A stretch of 64,000 nt of DNA from Devosia sp. FJ2-5-3 (GTDB taxonomy: Bacteria > Pseudomonadota > Alphaproteobacteria > Rhizobiales > Devosiaceae), in contig NZ_CP104007.1 in NCBI RefSeq assembly GCF_029201545.1, positions 3,258,501 to 3,322,500 of the forward strand. Reading direction: 5' to 3'. The notes beneath the pieces are model-generated. The model saw only the letters and a list, made by a program, of their open reading frames with translations. It was not told the DNA's origin and did no database searches. Of this stretch, positions 25,961-35,811 are shown in pieces. The stretch's first letter is position 1; the number at the start of each line of letters is the position of its first letter. The position numbers and the translations under genes are program-made.

Positions 25961-26683
25961 CTAGCCGCAGCGCAGGCGCAAAAGCGCCAGGTCGGGCACG
26001 GTGATATTGCGATAGTTGACGATCTCGATGATCTTGTCGGCTTTGAGCTTGCTCATCTGCCGGCTGACCGTTTCGATGGTCAGCCCCAGGAAATCGGCGA
26101 TGTCGCCTCGGCTGAGGGGCAGGTCGAAAGTCGTCGCGCCCTCGGTGTCCTCGGGGTCGATATGGGTGGCGATGAGATAGAGGAAGCTCGCGACCTTCTC
26201 CGATGCGGTCTTGCGCCCCAGCGTCACCATCCAGTCGCGCGCCTCGTCGAGTTCGCGCAGCGCCTGCAGCATGATCCGGTGTTCGAGCGGCCCGCTTTCC
26301 TTCACCAGCGCTTCCAGCGCCCCCTTGGGGATCATGCAGAGATCGACATCGGAGGCGCTTTCCGCGCTCACCCGGCTTTCGCCGGCGAAGGGCCTGCCCA
26401 GCAGATCGGGCGCAAATTGCAGTCCAACGACCTGCTGGCGGCCATCCTCGAGAACCTTGGTCAGCTTGATAACGCCGCGCAGCACATTGGCATAGGCGGC
26501 AATCGGCATGGCATCGGCCAGCAATTCATGTCCGGCCTCGTGGCGCACCCGCCTTGTATGCTTGGAGAGCTTGAGCAATTGCTCCGATGTGAGCGCGCCG
26601 CAAACGCCTCGATGGCGCGCTTCGCAACTCTGGCAAAGCACTGGCATTTCCGAATTGTGGATGTCCTTGCGCACAACCTGCAT
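25961..26683 (-). CDS. FNR-type oxygen-responsive regulator
   Basis: A 240-residue Crp/Fnr regulator of the FnrN/FnrL type. Cys17, Cys20 and Cys28 in LCQSCEARHRGVC plus Cys116 in DLCMIPK are the right set to hold an oxygen-labile 4Fe-4S cluster. The DNA-recognition helix has ETVSRQMSKL, the E..SR pattern that reads TTGAT half-sites. AGGAG lies seven bases before ATG 26683; longer in-frame starts are antisense-like. It neighbours cydDC and copA, and the perfect FNR box between cydA and cydD is its obvious target. Confidence 0.92.
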   Translation of the reverse strand: MQVVRKDIHNSEMPVLCQSCEARHRGVCGALTSEQLLKLSKHTRRVRHEAGHELLADAMPIAAYANVLRGVIKLTKVLEDGRQQVVGLQFAPDLLGRPFAGESRVSAESASDVDLCMIPKGALEALVKESGPLEHRIMLQALRELDEARDWMVTLGRKTASEKVASFLYLIATHIDPEDTEGATTFDLPLSRGDIADFLGLTIETVSRQMSKLKADKIIEIVNYRNITVPDLALLRLRCG

Positions 26684-26792
26684 GGCAAAACTCCTGGCTA
26701 TCCCAATGTAGGCAGGCACACGGCGAAAAGCACAAGCCGCAATGTCGCTGTGCCAACTCGCCGCACACAATTTCTGCTGCCCGCAGGGCCTT

Positions 26793-26813
26793 GACCTTGC
26801 CATGATGGGAAGG
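26793..26813 (+). promoter_or_regulatory. CueR-type copper operator upstream of copA
   Basis: A 21-bp dyad, ACCTTGCC at the left and GGGAAGGT at the right, lies between a -35 TTGACC (26790-26795) and a TATAGG -10 (26815-26820). The 19-bp spacer is the long type used by MerR-family activators. CueR is encoded just after copA, giving copper-induced control by inference. Confidence 0.8.
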
Positions 26814-26842
26814 TTTATAGGGGAGTGGAAGAGGATAAAACC

Positions 26843-29107
26843 ATGAACACACATGTCCACGCTTCCACCGGCCAACCCGTCGTGCTCGACATCGAAGGCA
26901 TGAGCTGCGCGTCCTGTGTCGGGCGGGTGGAAAAGGCCCTGCTCAAAGTGCCGGGGGTGGAAACTGCCTCGGTGAATCTCGCCACCGAACGCGCCACCAT
27001 CGGGGCGAGCACCGCCACCATGGGCGAGTTGATCAAGGCCGTTGAGAAAGCCGGGTATGCCGCCACTCCGCGGCCCACCGATGCGCCCGCGCATGACCAT
27101 GCCCATCACCACGACGAAGACGCGGCCGAACTGCGGCGCGATCTCTTCCTCGCCGCATTGCTCACGCTACCGCTTTTCGTTCTGGAAATGGGCGGACATC
27201 TTTACGAGCCCTTCCACCACTGGCTGATGGGCGCCGTGCCGATGCAGTGGCTCTATATCGGCTATTTCGTACTCGCCACCGCGGTCCTGTTCGGGCCGGG
27301 CATGCGCTTCTTCAAGGTCGGAATTCCCGCCCTGCTGCGCGCAGCGCCGGAGATGAACTCGCTGGTCGCCCTGGGTGCCGGCGCCGCCTGGCTTTATTCC
27401 ACCGTCGTTACCTTTGCCCCGCAATTGGTCCCCAGTGAAACGCGCTATGTCTATTTCGAGGCCGCCGCTGTCATCGTCACGCTGATCCTCGCCGGGCGCT
27501 GGCTCGAGGCCCTGGCCAAGGGCCGCACCGGGGAAGCCATCCAGCGCCTGGTGCGCGAACAGGCCCGCACCGCCCACGTCGAACGCGATGGCCGCACCAT
27601 CGAAGTGCCTGTCGAGCAGGTCGCTGTCGGCGACATCGTCGTCGTCCGGCCCGGCGAGAAGGTCGCCGTGGACGGCGAAGTCGTCGATGGGGCGAGCCAT
27701 GTTGACGAATCGATGATTTCCGGCGAACCCCTGCCCGTCTCCAAGACGCAAGGCGACACCGTCGTCGGCGGCACGCTCAACACATCTGGCAGTTTCCGGT
27801 TTCGCGCCACCAAAGTGGGCAGTGACACCATGCTCGCCCACATCATCCGCATGGTTGAAGAAGCGCAGGCCGGCAAATTGCCGATCCAGGCGGTGGTCGA
27901 CCGCATCACCATGTGGTTCGTGCCCGCAGTCATGGCCCTCGCCGCCGTCACGTTCGGCGCCTGGGCGATCTGGGGGCCAGAGCCTTCGCTCACCTACGGC
28001 CTCGTCAATGCTGTTGCGGTCCTGATTATCGCCTGCCCCTGCGCCATGGGCCTCGCCACGCCGACCTCGATCATGGTTGGCACCGGACGGGCGGCCGAAC
28101 TCGGTGTGCTGTTCCGCAAGGGTGAAGCGCTCCAGCGCCTCCGCGATGCCGACATCGTCGCGTTCGACAAGACCGGCACGCTGACGCAGGGCAAGCCGGT
28201 TCTCTCCGATCTCATCGTGGCGGATGGCTTTGACCGCGACGAAGTCCTCGCCCTGGTCGCGGCGGCGGAAAGCCGCTCCGAGCACCCTATCGCACTGGCT
28301 ATAGTGGCGGCGGCAACCGAAGCGGCACTCGTCATTCCTGGCGTCGACGAATTTGCCTCCGATCCCGGCCACGGGGTCACCGCGACGATTTCGGGGCGGA
28401 AAGTGCAGGTGGGTTCGGCGCGAATGTTCAACGGGCTCGATCTCTCGAGCTTCACCAGCACGCTCGAAAAGCTTGCCGATGAAGGCAAGACACCGGTCCT
28501 TGCCGCCATCGACGGCAAGATCGCCGCCGCGATCGTCGTCGCCGATGTCGTGCGTCCCACCAGCAAGGCCGTCATCGCACACCTCCACGCCATGGGGCTG
28601 AAGACGGCGATGATTTCGGGTGACAACAAGCGGACGGCCGCGGCCATTGCCCGCCAGCTCGGCATCGACGAAGTGCAGGCCGAAGTTCTTCCCGCCGATA
28701 AGGTCGCCGCCATCAAGGCACTGCGCCAGGGCGGGCGCGTCGTCGCCTATGTTGGCGATGGCATAAACGATGCCCCGGCCCTCGCCGAAGCCGATATCGG
28801 CATTGCCGTTGGCACGGGCACCGACGCGGCCATCGAAAGCGCCGATGTCGTCCTGCTGGGCGGCGACCTCAAGGGCGTCCTCAGTGCGCTCAAATTGAGT
28901 CGAGCCACGATCCGCAATATCTGGGAAAATCTGTTCTGGGCCTTTGGCTACAACGCGCTGCTCATTCCTGTCGCCGCCGGTGCGCTCTACCCGGCTTTCG
29001 GCATCCTCTTGTCCCCAATGCTCGGTGCGGGCGCCATGGCGCTTTCGTCCGTCTTCGTCGTCGGCAATGCGCAGCGTCTGCGCGCTGTCCAGGGAGTATC
29101 ACTGTGA
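26843..29107 (+). CDS. copA: Copper-exporting P-type ATPase CopA
   Basis: A 754-residue P1B-type ATPase pumping Cu(I) to the periplasm. One N-terminal HMA domain carries GMSCASC (Cys22, Cys25). A His-rich linker [10 protein letters not shown] follows. The membrane metal site is [11 protein letters not shown], the phosphorylation site DKTGTLTQG, the HP motif SEHPIALA and the hinge [10 protein letters not shown]. All residues needed for Cu(I) transport are present. The ATG at 26843 is preferred over a GTG at 26825. A CueR operator lies upstream and cueR overlaps its stop. Confidence 0.96.
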   Translation: MNTHVHASTGQPVVLDIEGMSCASCVGRVEKALLKVPGVETASVNLATERATIGASTATMGELIKAVEKAGYAATPRPTDAPAHDHAHHHDEDAAELRRDLFLAALLTLPLFVLEMGGHLYEPFHHWLMGAVPMQWLYIGYFVLATAVLFGPGMRFFKVGIPALLRAAPEMNSLVALGAGAAWLYSTVVTFAPQLVPSETRYVYFEAAAVIVTLILAGRWLEALAKGRTGEAIQRLVREQARTAHVERDGRTIEVPVEQVAVGDIVVVRPGEKVAVDGEVVDGASHVDESMISGEPLPVSKTQGDTVVGGTLNTSGSFRFRATKVGSDTMLAHIIRMVEEAQAGKLPIQAVVDRITMWFVPAVMALAAVTFGAWAIWGPEPSLTYGLVNAVAVLIIACPCAMGLATPTSIMVGTGRAAELGVLFRKGEALQRLRDADIVAFDKTGTLTQGKPVLSDLIVADGFDRDEVLALVAAAESRSEHPIALAIVAAATEAALVIPGVDEFASDPGHGVTATISGRKVQVGSARMFNGLDLSSFTSTLEKLADEGKTPVLAAIDGKIAAAIVVADVVRPTSKAVIAHLHAMGLKTAMISGDNKRTAAAIARQLGIDEVQAEVLPADKVAAIKALRQGGRVVAYVGDGINDAPALAEADIGIAVGTGTDAAIESADVVLLGGDLKGVLSALKLSRATIRNIWENLFWAFGYNALLIPVAAGALYPAFGILLSPMLGAGAMALSSVFVVGNAQRLRAVQGVSL

Positions 29108-29517
29108 ATATCGGCCAGGCTTCGCACGCCTCCGGCGTGTCCCCCAAAATGATCCGCTACTATGAGCAGATCGGTCTCATCCAACCTGCCGACCGAACGG
29201 ACAGTAATTACCGGGTCTACGGCAATGATGAGGTTCATACGCTGCGTTTCATTCGCCGCGCCCGCACGCTCGGCTTTTCCATGGAGGAGACGGGCACCCT
29301 TCTGGCGCTCTGGCAGGACAAGTCCCGCGCCAGCGCCGAAGTTCAGACGATCGCGCAAGCCCATATCGGCGCGCTCGAGACCAAGATCGCCGAGCTACAA
29401 TCCATGGTCGGCACCCTCAAGCACCTCGTCCATTGCTGTCATGGCGATGCACGGCCGGATTGCCCCATCCTCGATGACCTTGCCGGCATCGAAACCACGA
29501 CAAGAAAAGGAAACTGA
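29104..29517 (+). CDS. cueR: Copper-responsive MerR-family regulator CueR
   Basis: A 137-residue MerR protein starting [37 protein letters not shown]. The C-terminal metal loop [12 protein letters not shown] has Cys112 and Cys120, the two Cu(I) ligands of CueR. GTG at 29104 overlaps the copA stop. It activates transcription from operators with long spacers, two of which flank this module (26793 and 29734). Also known as HmrR in rhizobia. Confidence 0.93.
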   Translation: MNIGQASHASGVSPKMIRYYEQIGLIQPADRTDSNYRVYGNDEVHTLRFIRRARTLGFSMEETGTLLALWQDKSRASAEVQTIAQAHIGALETKIAELQSMVGTLKHLVHCCHGDARPDCPILDDLAGIETTTRKGN

Positions 29518-29520
29518 CAA

Positions 29521-29721
29521 ATGAGCGACAAAACCAGCTTTACCGTCAATGACATGACCTGTGGCCATTGCGTCGGCACGGTCCGCAAGGCGCTGGAAAC
29601 GGCACTGCCGGGTTCCGAAATCGACATCAATCTCGACACCCACAAGGTCAGCTTCACCGGAGACCGCGCCAAGGGCGAAGAGGCCATCCGCGAAGCCGGC
29701 TACACGCCCGAAGCGGCCTGA
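29521..29721 (+). CDS. copZ: Copper chaperone CopZ-like HMA protein
   Basis: A 66-residue single HMA domain protein, [26 protein letters not shown], with Cu(I)-binding Cys14 and Cys17. It starts four bases after cueR, within the copA-cueR-copZ operon. It should carry Cu(I) to CopA or buffer it in the cytosol. Confidence 0.9.
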   Translation: MSDKTSFTVNDMTCGHCVGTVRKALETALPGSEIDINLDTHKVSFTGDRAKGEEAIREAGYTPEAA

Positions 29722-29733
29722 TTTGGCCGCTTG

Positions 29734-29753
29734 ACCTTGCCACGTGGGAAGGC
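29734..29753 (+). promoter_or_regulatory. Second CueR-like operator, before the DUF305 gene
   Basis: ACCTTGCC and GGGAAGGC flank a core one base shorter than at copA, with a TTGACC -35 at 29731-29736. No convincing -10 is seen. The match to the copA operator suggests a separate copper-induced promoter, but the altered spacing needs testing. Confidence 0.55.
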
Positions 29754-29786
29754 CGCACACTCGTTCGATCTCAAAAGGAGATCGAT

Positions 29787-30140
29787 ATGAAAACCTTCTT
29801 TGCTGCCCTCGCCGTCGTCCTATTCATCTCTCCGGTGCTGGCCCAGGATCATTCCGGCCACACCGCCCATCACACCACAGGCAACAATGCCGCGACCTCG
29901 GCCTATGAGCAGGCAAATGCGCGCATGCATGCCAATATGGCCGTTGAGCTCACCGGGGATGCCGACGTGGATTTCATCAGGGGCATGATCCCGCACCATC
30001 AGGGCGCGGTGGAGATGGCGCGGATTGTCCTCGAACATGGCAGCGATCCGGAAGTGCGGGCGCTTGCCGAGGCCGTGATATCCGCGCAGGAAGAAGAGAT
30101 TGCCTGGATGAAGGCATGGCTGGCCAAGCGCGGCCTTTAA
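29787..30140 (+). CDS. Secreted DUF305 (CopM-like) protein
   Basis: A 117-residue periplasmic protein with signal peptide [20 protein letters not shown]. The DUF305 signature [33 protein letters not shown] is present, preceded by a His/Met-rich stretch ([16 protein letters not shown]). DUF305 proteins include copper-binding CopM of cyanobacteria; a copper-sequestering role here is inferred from that and from the CueR-like site. AAAAGGAG lies upstream of the ATG. Confidence 0.85.
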   Translation: MKTFFAALAVVLFISPVLAQDHSGHTAHHTTGNNAATSAYEQANARMHANMAVELTGDADVDFIRGMIPHHQGAVEMARIVLEHGSDPEVRALAEAVISAQEEEIAWMKAWLAKRGL

Positions 30141-30174
30141 ACGCGCGCCGAGCCGGGTAACGACCCACGGCGGA

Positions 30175-31200
30175 TTATCCGCTGCTGGCCCGCGACACCG
30201 AATTGCGCACGATCAGCTCAGCCCGAAGCAACATTTCGCGCGATTTCGGCTCCTCGCCGGACAGCATTGCCAGCAACATTTCCATGGCGGCCTCGCCCAT
30301 TCGGTGGCGGGGCTGCTTCATTGTCGTCAGCGACGGACTGACGAAGCTGGCAAAGGAAATATCGTCAAACCCCATGATCGAGAATTGCCGCGGCAGGTCA
30401 TACTTGCGGGCATTGAGCGCGATGATGACGCCCAACGCCGTGGCGTCATTGACGCAAAAGAAGGCCGTCGGCAAAGCGTCGCGCACGAACATCAACTCGG
30501 CGGCCGCGCGTCCGCTCTCCGTCGTGCCGTCGCCATCGAGAATAAGCCGCGGGTCGATCTGTATGCCCGCCCCTTCGAGCGCCGAACGATAGCCGGCCTC
30601 GCGCAGGCGATTGATTTCGCGGCTGGCGGAACGGCCGATAAAGGCAATGCGGCGATGCCCCTGCGAGATCAGATGCTCTGATGCAATGCGGGCCCCTTCG
30701 AAATTGTCGACGCCGACAAAGGGAATGTCCTGCCCGATCACCGGTTCGTTCACCGCCACCACGGGCGGCAGGCGCGCCTCCCCGCGGTCCTGCCCGAAGC
30801 CGAACGGCAGATGTCCGGTAAAAAGGATCAGCCCATCGGCCTGGTTGGAGCTGATGAAGCGCAGATAGTCCGTCTCCCGGCTCGGATCGTTCTGCGTATT
30901 GCCGATCAGCAGCCCATAGCCGCGCTTGCTGGCCTCCGTCTCGAGGCCAACCAGAATGTTGGAGAAGTTCGGATCGCCCACATCGGGCGCGAGGATGAGG
31001 ATCATATTGCTGCGGCGCATGCGCAGGGAGCGCGCCATGGCATTCGTCGTGTAGCCGGTTCGCGCGATGGCTTCGGTCACCCTCCGGCGCGTCGCATCGG
31101 CAACTTTGGTGGGCTCATTGATGGCGCGGCTCACCGTGGCGATCGACACCCCAGCCATCGCCGCAACGTCCTCGATAGTCGCCAGCTTTTGCTGCTGCAC
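30175..31200 (-). CDS. LacI-family regulator of the adjacent sugar importer
   Basis: A 341-residue LacI/GalR repressor. The DNA-binding domain reads LATIEDVAAMAGVSIATVSRAINEPTKVADATRRRVTEAIARTGY and is followed by a periplasmic-binding-like effector domain. It starts with a GTG at 31200. The gene is divergent from the ABC operon at 31407, and the 206-base gap holds two operator-like palindromes at 31312 and 31333. The inducing sugar cannot be named from sequence. Confidence 0.9.
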   Translation of the reverse strand: MQQQKLATIEDVAAMAGVSIATVSRAINEPTKVADATRRRVTEAIARTGYTTNAMARSLRMRRSNMILILAPDVGDPNFSNILVGLETEASKRGYGLLIGNTQNDPSRETDYLRFISSNQADGLILFTGHLPFGFGQDRGEARLPPVVAVNEPVIGQDIPFVGVDNFEGARIASEHLISQGHRRIAFIGRSASREINRLREAGYRSALEGAGIQIDPRLILDGDGTTESGRAAAELMFVRDALPTAFFCVNDATALGVIIALNARKYDLPRQFSIMGFDDISFASFVSPSLTTMKQPRHRMGEAAMEMLLAMLSGEEPKSREMLLRAELIVRNSVSRASSG

Positions 31201-31311
31201 CTAGCTCGCTCCGCCCCTGCCGCGCGGCCGAAAAACAAGCGCGCCCCTGCCCTTAGCAGATGCCATGGATTGCGCCATGGCCCTCCCCTGCCATCTCCGG
31301 ATATTTCGCAC

Positions 31312-31346
31312 TGTAAACCTTTACACGATTGATGAAAACCTTTACA
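31312..31346. promoter_or_regulatory. Two tandem LacI-type operators
   Basis: TGTAAACCTTTACA (31312-31325) and TGAAAACCTTTACA (31333-31346) share the same core and are exactly 21 bases apart, two helical turns. Both have the CC centre with TTTACA right half; the first is symmetric in its half-sites. Their place between the divergent LacI gene and the importer makes them the likely repressor sites. Confidence 0.7.
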
Positions 31347-31406
31347 TCAACGGTATTGGTAATGAACGAATAGTCAAATTCGTCGTGCCAGCGGGGAGGA
31401 TGCACC

Positions 31407-32948
31407 ATGTCTGAGGGACTTGGTGAGACCGTGCCGCCGATCCTGTCGGCGCACCGGATTTCAAAATCGTTCGGCGAAATTCCGGTGCTGTTCAGCATCG
31501 ATTTCGACGTGCGCCCCGGCGAGGTTCACGCCATCATCGGCGAAAACGGCGCCGGCAAGTCCACGCTCATCAAGATCCTGTCCGGCCTCGAACAGCCGAC
31601 CTCCGGCACTATCCATTATCGCGGCGAACAGGTCGTGCTGCCCCCCAATGGCGAGGCGGCGGCCATGGGCATCGTCGTCATCCACCAAGAACTTCTGCTC
31701 GCCGAGCATCTGACCGTCGCCGATTCCATTTTCCTCGGCCGGGAATTGCATTCCCGCGGCTTCCTCAAGCTCCGCGAAATGCGCCAGCGCGCCAGCGCTA
31801 TCCTCGATACGCTGCATGTCCGCATCGACCCCGACGCGCGCATCCACACGCTCTCTGTCGCCGACAAGCAGATGGTCGAGATCGCCAAGGCGATCAGCCA
31901 GGACGCCCGCGTCATCATCATGGACGAGCCGACGGCCGTGCTGTCGGTTGCCGAAACCACCACGCTGTTCGAGCAGATCAAGCGGCTGACCGCCCAGGGC
32001 GTCGCCATCATCTTCATCTCGCACAAGCTCGACGAGATCATGGAGCTGGCCGATCGCGTCACCGTCCTCCGCGACGGCCAGCTGATCGCCACGCTTGGCA
32101 CCGAAAACCTCACCCCCGATTCCATCGCCCAGATGATGGTCGGTCGCGAGCTCTCCAATCTCTATCCGCCCAAGCACGAACCCGATGTCGACGCCGAGAT
32201 CATGCTTTCGGTGCGCGACCTCGCCTCCCCCGGCATTTCGGGCATATCCTTTGACCTGCGCCGCGGGGAGATCCTCGGCTTTGCCGGCCTCATCGGTTCT
32301 GGGCGCACGGCCGTCGCCGAAACCATCGTCGGCCTCGTCAGGAAAACCGGTGGCGCTGTCACCCTGCGCGGCCAGCCTGTCGACTTCACCGACGTCTCGC
32401 AATCGGTCAATGCCGGCCTTGCCTATATGACCAAGGACCGCAAGGGCCGCGGGCTGCTGCTCAATGTCGGCCTGCAGCCGAATCTCACCCTGCTCACGCT
32501 CAAGAAGCATTTGAAGCGCGGCTTCCTCGACAATGCCAGCGAGCAGCAGGCGCTTGAGCGCTCCGTCCGCCGCTTCGATATCCGCGCCCGCGACGCCTCG
32601 GTTCCGGTGGGCAAACTCTCCGGCGGCAACCAGCAGAAGCTGATGCTGGGCAAGACCATGGAGAGCGAGCCCGACATCATCATCATGGATGAGCCGACCC
32701 GCGGCATCGATGTGGGCACCAAGCAGCAGATCTATCACATCATTGCGGCGCTGGCCGCCGAGGGGAAGGCGATCATCGTCATCTCCTCGGAAATGCAGGA
32801 AGTCATCGGCCTCAGCCACAAGGTTCTGGTGATGCGCAATGGGCGCCTCGCCGGACAGCTCGAAGGCGCCGAAATCGTCGAAGCAGAAATAATGCGGTAC
32901 GCCGCGGGCATCAAACAGGATGGGGACGATGAGCGTATCAGCGCATGA
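31407..32948 (+). CDS. CUT2 sugar ABC transporter ATP-binding protein
   Basis: A 513-residue two-domain importer ATPase like RbsA/MglA. The first half has GENGAGKSTLIKILSGLEQPTSG and MDEPTAVLS; the second has the degenerate GLIGSGRTAV loop, LSGGNQQKLMLGKTME and IIIMDEPTRGIDVG. It is first of three transport genes under the LacI operators. The substrate is unknown: no catabolic gene is linked. A shorter start a few codons in is possible. Confidence 0.93.
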   Translation: MSEGLGETVPPILSAHRISKSFGEIPVLFSIDFDVRPGEVHAIIGENGAGKSTLIKILSGLEQPTSGTIHYRGEQVVLPPNGEAAAMGIVVIHQELLLAEHLTVADSIFLGRELHSRGFLKLREMRQRASAILDTLHVRIDPDARIHTLSVADKQMVEIAKAISQDARVIIMDEPTAVLSVAETTTLFEQIKRLTAQGVAIIFISHKLDEIMELADRVTVLRDGQLIATLGTENLTPDSIAQMMVGRELSNLYPPKHEPDVDAEIMLSVRDLASPGISGISFDLRRGEILGFAGLIGSGRTAVAETIVGLVRKTGGAVTLRGQPVDFTDVSQSVNAGLAYMTKDRKGRGLLLNVGLQPNLTLLTLKKHLKRGFLDNASEQQALERSVRRFDIRARDASVPVGKLSGGNQQKLMLGKTMESEPDIIIMDEPTRGIDVGTKQQIYHIIAALAAEGKAIIVISSEMQEVIGLSHKVLVMRNGRLAGQLEGAEIVEAEIMRYAAGIKQDGDDERISA

Positions 32949-33948
32949 GGCAGAAAAGCCGGCCAAGGGGTTCCGGCTCGACCTCAAGACGGCGGGGCCG
33001 CTGCTGGCCCTCATCCTCCTGGTCATCCTGGGCTACAGCCTCAATCCAGCCTTCCTCAACGAAGGCAACATCACCAATATCCTGACGCGCTCGGCCTTTA
33101 TCGGCATCATCGCGGTGGGCGCCACTTTCGTCATCACCGCCGGCGGCATCGATTTGTCTGTCGGCTCCATGGCGGCCTTCATCGCCGGGGTGATGATCAT
33201 CATCATGAACTGGGCGGTGGGCGCCATGGGCGCCTCGCTCTGGACCGTCATCCTCGGCGTGGGCTGTTCGCTGATCCTCGGCATTGGCGCCGGCTTCATC
33301 AATGGCTTCCTCACCACCAAGGCCAAGATCGAAGCCTTCATCGTCACCCTGGGCACCATGGGCATCTACCGCTCCCTGGTCACCTATTTCGCCGATGGCG
33401 GCACGCTCTCGCTCAACAATGGCGCGCGCGAAATCTACCGCCCGGTCTATTACGACAGCTTCCTGCGCATCCCCTATCCGGTCTGGGTGTTCATCGCCGT
33501 CGCCATCATCGGCTGGGTGCTGATGAACCGCACCGCCTTCGGTCGCTACTGCATGGCCATCGGCTCCAATGAGCAGGTCGCGCGCTATTCGGCCATCAAG
33601 GTCGACCGGGTGCGCACCGCAACCTACATCCTGCAGGGTCTCTGCGTCTCGCTGGCCACCATCATCTATGTGCCGCGCCTCGGCTCGGCCTCCTCGGCCA
33701 CGGGCGTCTTGTGGGAGCTTGAGGCCATCGCCGCGGTGATCATCGGCGGCACCATGCTCAAGGGCGGCTTCGGGCGCATCGGCGGCACCGTCATCGGTGC
33801 GCTGATCCTCACGTCCATCGGCAATATTCTCAACCTCACCGAGATCATCTCCAACTACCTCAATGGGGCAGTCCAGGGCGTGATCATCGTTGCGGCGGTC
33901 TATCTACAGCGCGGCTCGTTCCGCGCCCGCCGCAAGAAGGCGGAGTAA
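32929..33948 (+). CDS. CUT2 sugar ABC transporter permease
   Basis: A 339-residue permease with about ten hydrophobic segments, the family motif ATFVITAGGIDLSVGSMAAF and the loop GGTMLKGGFGRIGGTVIGALIL. It overlaps the end of the ATPase gene. The ATG at 32929 has GGGGA just upstream and is preferred over 32920. A single permease gene implies a homodimeric channel, unlike the RhaP/RhaQ pair. Confidence 0.92.
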   Translation: MSVSAHEAEKPAKGFRLDLKTAGPLLALILLVILGYSLNPAFLNEGNITNILTRSAFIGIIAVGATFVITAGGIDLSVGSMAAFIAGVMIIIMNWAVGAMGASLWTVILGVGCSLILGIGAGFINGFLTTKAKIEAFIVTLGTMGIYRSLVTYFADGGTLSLNNGAREIYRPVYYDSFLRIPYPVWVFIAVAIIGWVLMNRTAFGRYCMAIGSNEQVARYSAIKVDRVRTATYILQGLCVSLATIIYVPRLGSASSATGVLWELEAIAAVIIGGTMLKGGFGRIGGTVIGALILTSIGNILNLTEIISNYLNGAVQGVIIVAAVYLQRGSFRARRKKAE

Positions 33949-34023
33949 CCAGCGAATTCCACGCCCCCCAACGGGCGGGATCATCGGTGCCAAACCGGCA
34001 CCAATTTTGGGAGGAAATCTGAC

Positions 34024-34971
34024 ATGTCGTTGAAGGCAATCGCACTTGGCCTCATGGCCACCAGCGCCCTGCTCGGCTCGGCCGTGGCGCAGGAAAAGAT
34101 CAAGATCGGGGTATCTATCCCGGCCGCAACGCACGGTTTCATGGGCGGCCTCAATTGGCACGCCGCCGAAGCCGAAAAGCGCCTCGAGGCCGCCAACCCC
34201 AATATCGATTTGATCATCGTCACCGCTGACGGCCCGGCCGACCAGGCCAGCGATCTCGAAGATCTCGTGTCCGTCCACCAGATCGACGCGCTCGTGGTCC
34301 TGCCGTTCGAATCCGAGCCGCTCACCGAGCCGGTCCGCGCCGTCAAGGATTCCGGTGCGTTCATCACCGTGGTTGACCGCGGCCTGACTGACCCGTCCAT
34401 CCAGGACGTCTATGTCTCGGGCAACAACACCGAAATGGGCCAGGTTTCGGCCGAATACATGATGAGCCGCCTCGGCGAAGGCGACAACATCGTCATCCTG
34501 CGCGGCATTCCCACCGTTCTCGACACCGAACGTTTCGATGCCTTCATGGCGACCATCGAAGGCTCGGGCATCACTGTCCTCGACAACAAGTTCGCCAACT
34601 GGAACCGCGATGACGGCTTTGAAGTCATGCAGGACTTCCTGTCGCGTTTCCCGGACATTGACGGCGTCTGGGCTCAGGACGACGACATCACCCTGGGCGT
34701 GGTCGAAGCCATCAAGGCCGCTGGCCGCGAAAGCGAAATGTTCGTCGTCGGCGGCGCGGGCATGAAGGAAATCGTCAAGGGCGTGATGGATGGTGATCCG
34801 CTGGTGCCGGTCGACGTGCTCTATCCGCCGGCCCAGATCGCCACGGCCATGGACGTCACCGTCAACCACTTCATTTCCAATGGTCCGGTCACCGGCTCCT
34901 ACATTCTGGGCTCGCCGCTGATCACCAAGGAAAACGCCCAGCAGTTCTACTTCCCCGACAGCCCGTTCTAA
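34024..34971 (+). CDS. CUT2 periplasmic sugar-binding protein
   Basis: A 315-residue receptor of the ribose-binding family. The signal peptide MSLKAIALGLMATSALLGSAVAQ is cleaved after AVA. The mature start EKIKIGVSIPAATHGFMGGLNWHAAEAEKRLEAANPNIDL is typical. GGGAGGA sits upstream of the ATG. It is last in the operon, after the permease. The ligand is a pentose or hexose by family only. Confidence 0.92.
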   Translation: MSLKAIALGLMATSALLGSAVAQEKIKIGVSIPAATHGFMGGLNWHAAEAEKRLEAANPNIDLIIVTADGPADQASDLEDLVSVHQIDALVVLPFESEPLTEPVRAVKDSGAFITVVDRGLTDPSIQDVYVSGNNTEMGQVSAEYMMSRLGEGDNIVILRGIPTVLDTERFDAFMATIEGSGITVLDNKFANWNRDDGFEVMQDFLSRFPDIDGVWAQDDDITLGVVEAIKAAGRESEMFVVGGAGMKEIVKGVMDGDPLVPVDVLYPPAQIATAMDVTVNHFISNGPVTGSYILGSPLITKENAQQFYFPDSPF

Positions 34972-35018
34972 GCTTCGAGCCGGCCCGCACCTCACGTGGC
35001 GAGGCCACCAAATACCCG

Positions 35019-35043
35019 AAGGGCGCCGCAGGGCGCCCTTTGA
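35019..35043 (+). terminator. Terminator after the sugar ABC operon
   Basis: A perfect 9-bp stem AAGGGCGCC / GGCGCCCTT with a GCAG loop, followed by TTTGACCTTT. The U-run is short, but the place, just after the binding protein and before cobF, fits a terminator. Confidence 0.75.
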
Positions 35044-35070
35044 CCTTTCGGGGCGGCCCATGGCATTGGG

Positions 35071-35811
35071 ATGGCCATGAAGACAATTCTCGTCATCGGA
35101 ATCGGCACGGGCAGCCCGGAACACATCACCATTGCGGGCATGAATGCCCTCAATCGCGCCGATGTGCTCTTCATCCCCGACAAGGGGGCCGCAAAGGCCG
35201 ATCTCGCCGATATCCGCCGCAAAATCCTTACTCGCTATGTCACCCGCCCGGATAGCCGCAGCATCAGCTATGCCATCCCCGTGCGCGATGCCGCCAAGCC
35301 CGACTACAATGCCGGCGTCGACGAATGGCACGACAAGCTCGGTAATATCTTTGCCGATCTCATCGCCGAAATTCCCGAAGGCGGCGCCGGCGGCTTTCTC
35401 GTCTGGGGGGACCCCAGCCTTTACGATTCCACCCTGCGCATTCTCGATCGCGTGCGCAAAACAATCGACTTTAAGGTCGAGGTCATTCCCGGCATCACCG
35501 CCATCCAGGCGCTGACCGCCGCCCACGCCATCCCGCTCAATCGCATCGGCACATCGGTGACCATCACCACCGGCCGTCAACTCGGCAAAGTCACAACCGA
35601 CACCGTGGTCATGCTCGACGGGCGTCTGGCGTTTCGCGATTGTGATCCCGGGCTCACCATCTATTGGGGCGCCTATCTCGGCACACCTGACCAATTGCTC
35701 GTCAGCGGCAAACTGGGCGATGTGGCCGAGACCATCGTCGAGACGCGCGCCACCGCGCGGGCGCGTCATGGCTGGATCATGGATATTTACTTGCTGCGCC
35801 CGCAGGACTAG
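35071..35811 (+). CDS. cobF: Precorrin-6A synthase (deacetylating) CobF
   Basis: A 246-residue SAM-dependent methyltransferase that methylates C1 of precorrin-5 and releases acetate. The N-terminus ILVIGIGTGSPEHITIAGMNAL is the tetrapyrrole methylase P-loop-like motif, and GGFLVWGDPSLYDSTLRI and VIPGITAIQAL follow. CobF is diagnostic of the aerobic (oxygen-dependent) cobalamin route. ATG 35077 is an equally likely start. It leads the cob cluster. Confidence 0.93.
   Translation: MAMKTILVIGIGTGSPEHITIAGMNALNRADVLFIPDKGAAKADLADIRRKILTRYVTRPDSRSISYAIPVRDAAKPDYNAGVDEWHDKLGNIFADLIAEIPEGGAGGFLVWGDPSLYDSTLRILDRVRKTIDFKVEVIPGITAIQALTAAHAIPLNRIGTSVTITTGRQLGKVTTDTVVMLDGRLAFRDCDPGLTIYWGAYLGTPDQLLVSGKLGDVAETIVETRATARARHGWIMDIYLLRPQD

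Noticed and set aside
25961..27112. A 383-residue form of the FNR regulator
   Set aside because: The extra N-terminus is antisense to copA and its promoter; ATG 26683 has a good ribosome site and places the cysteine cluster at the normal position.
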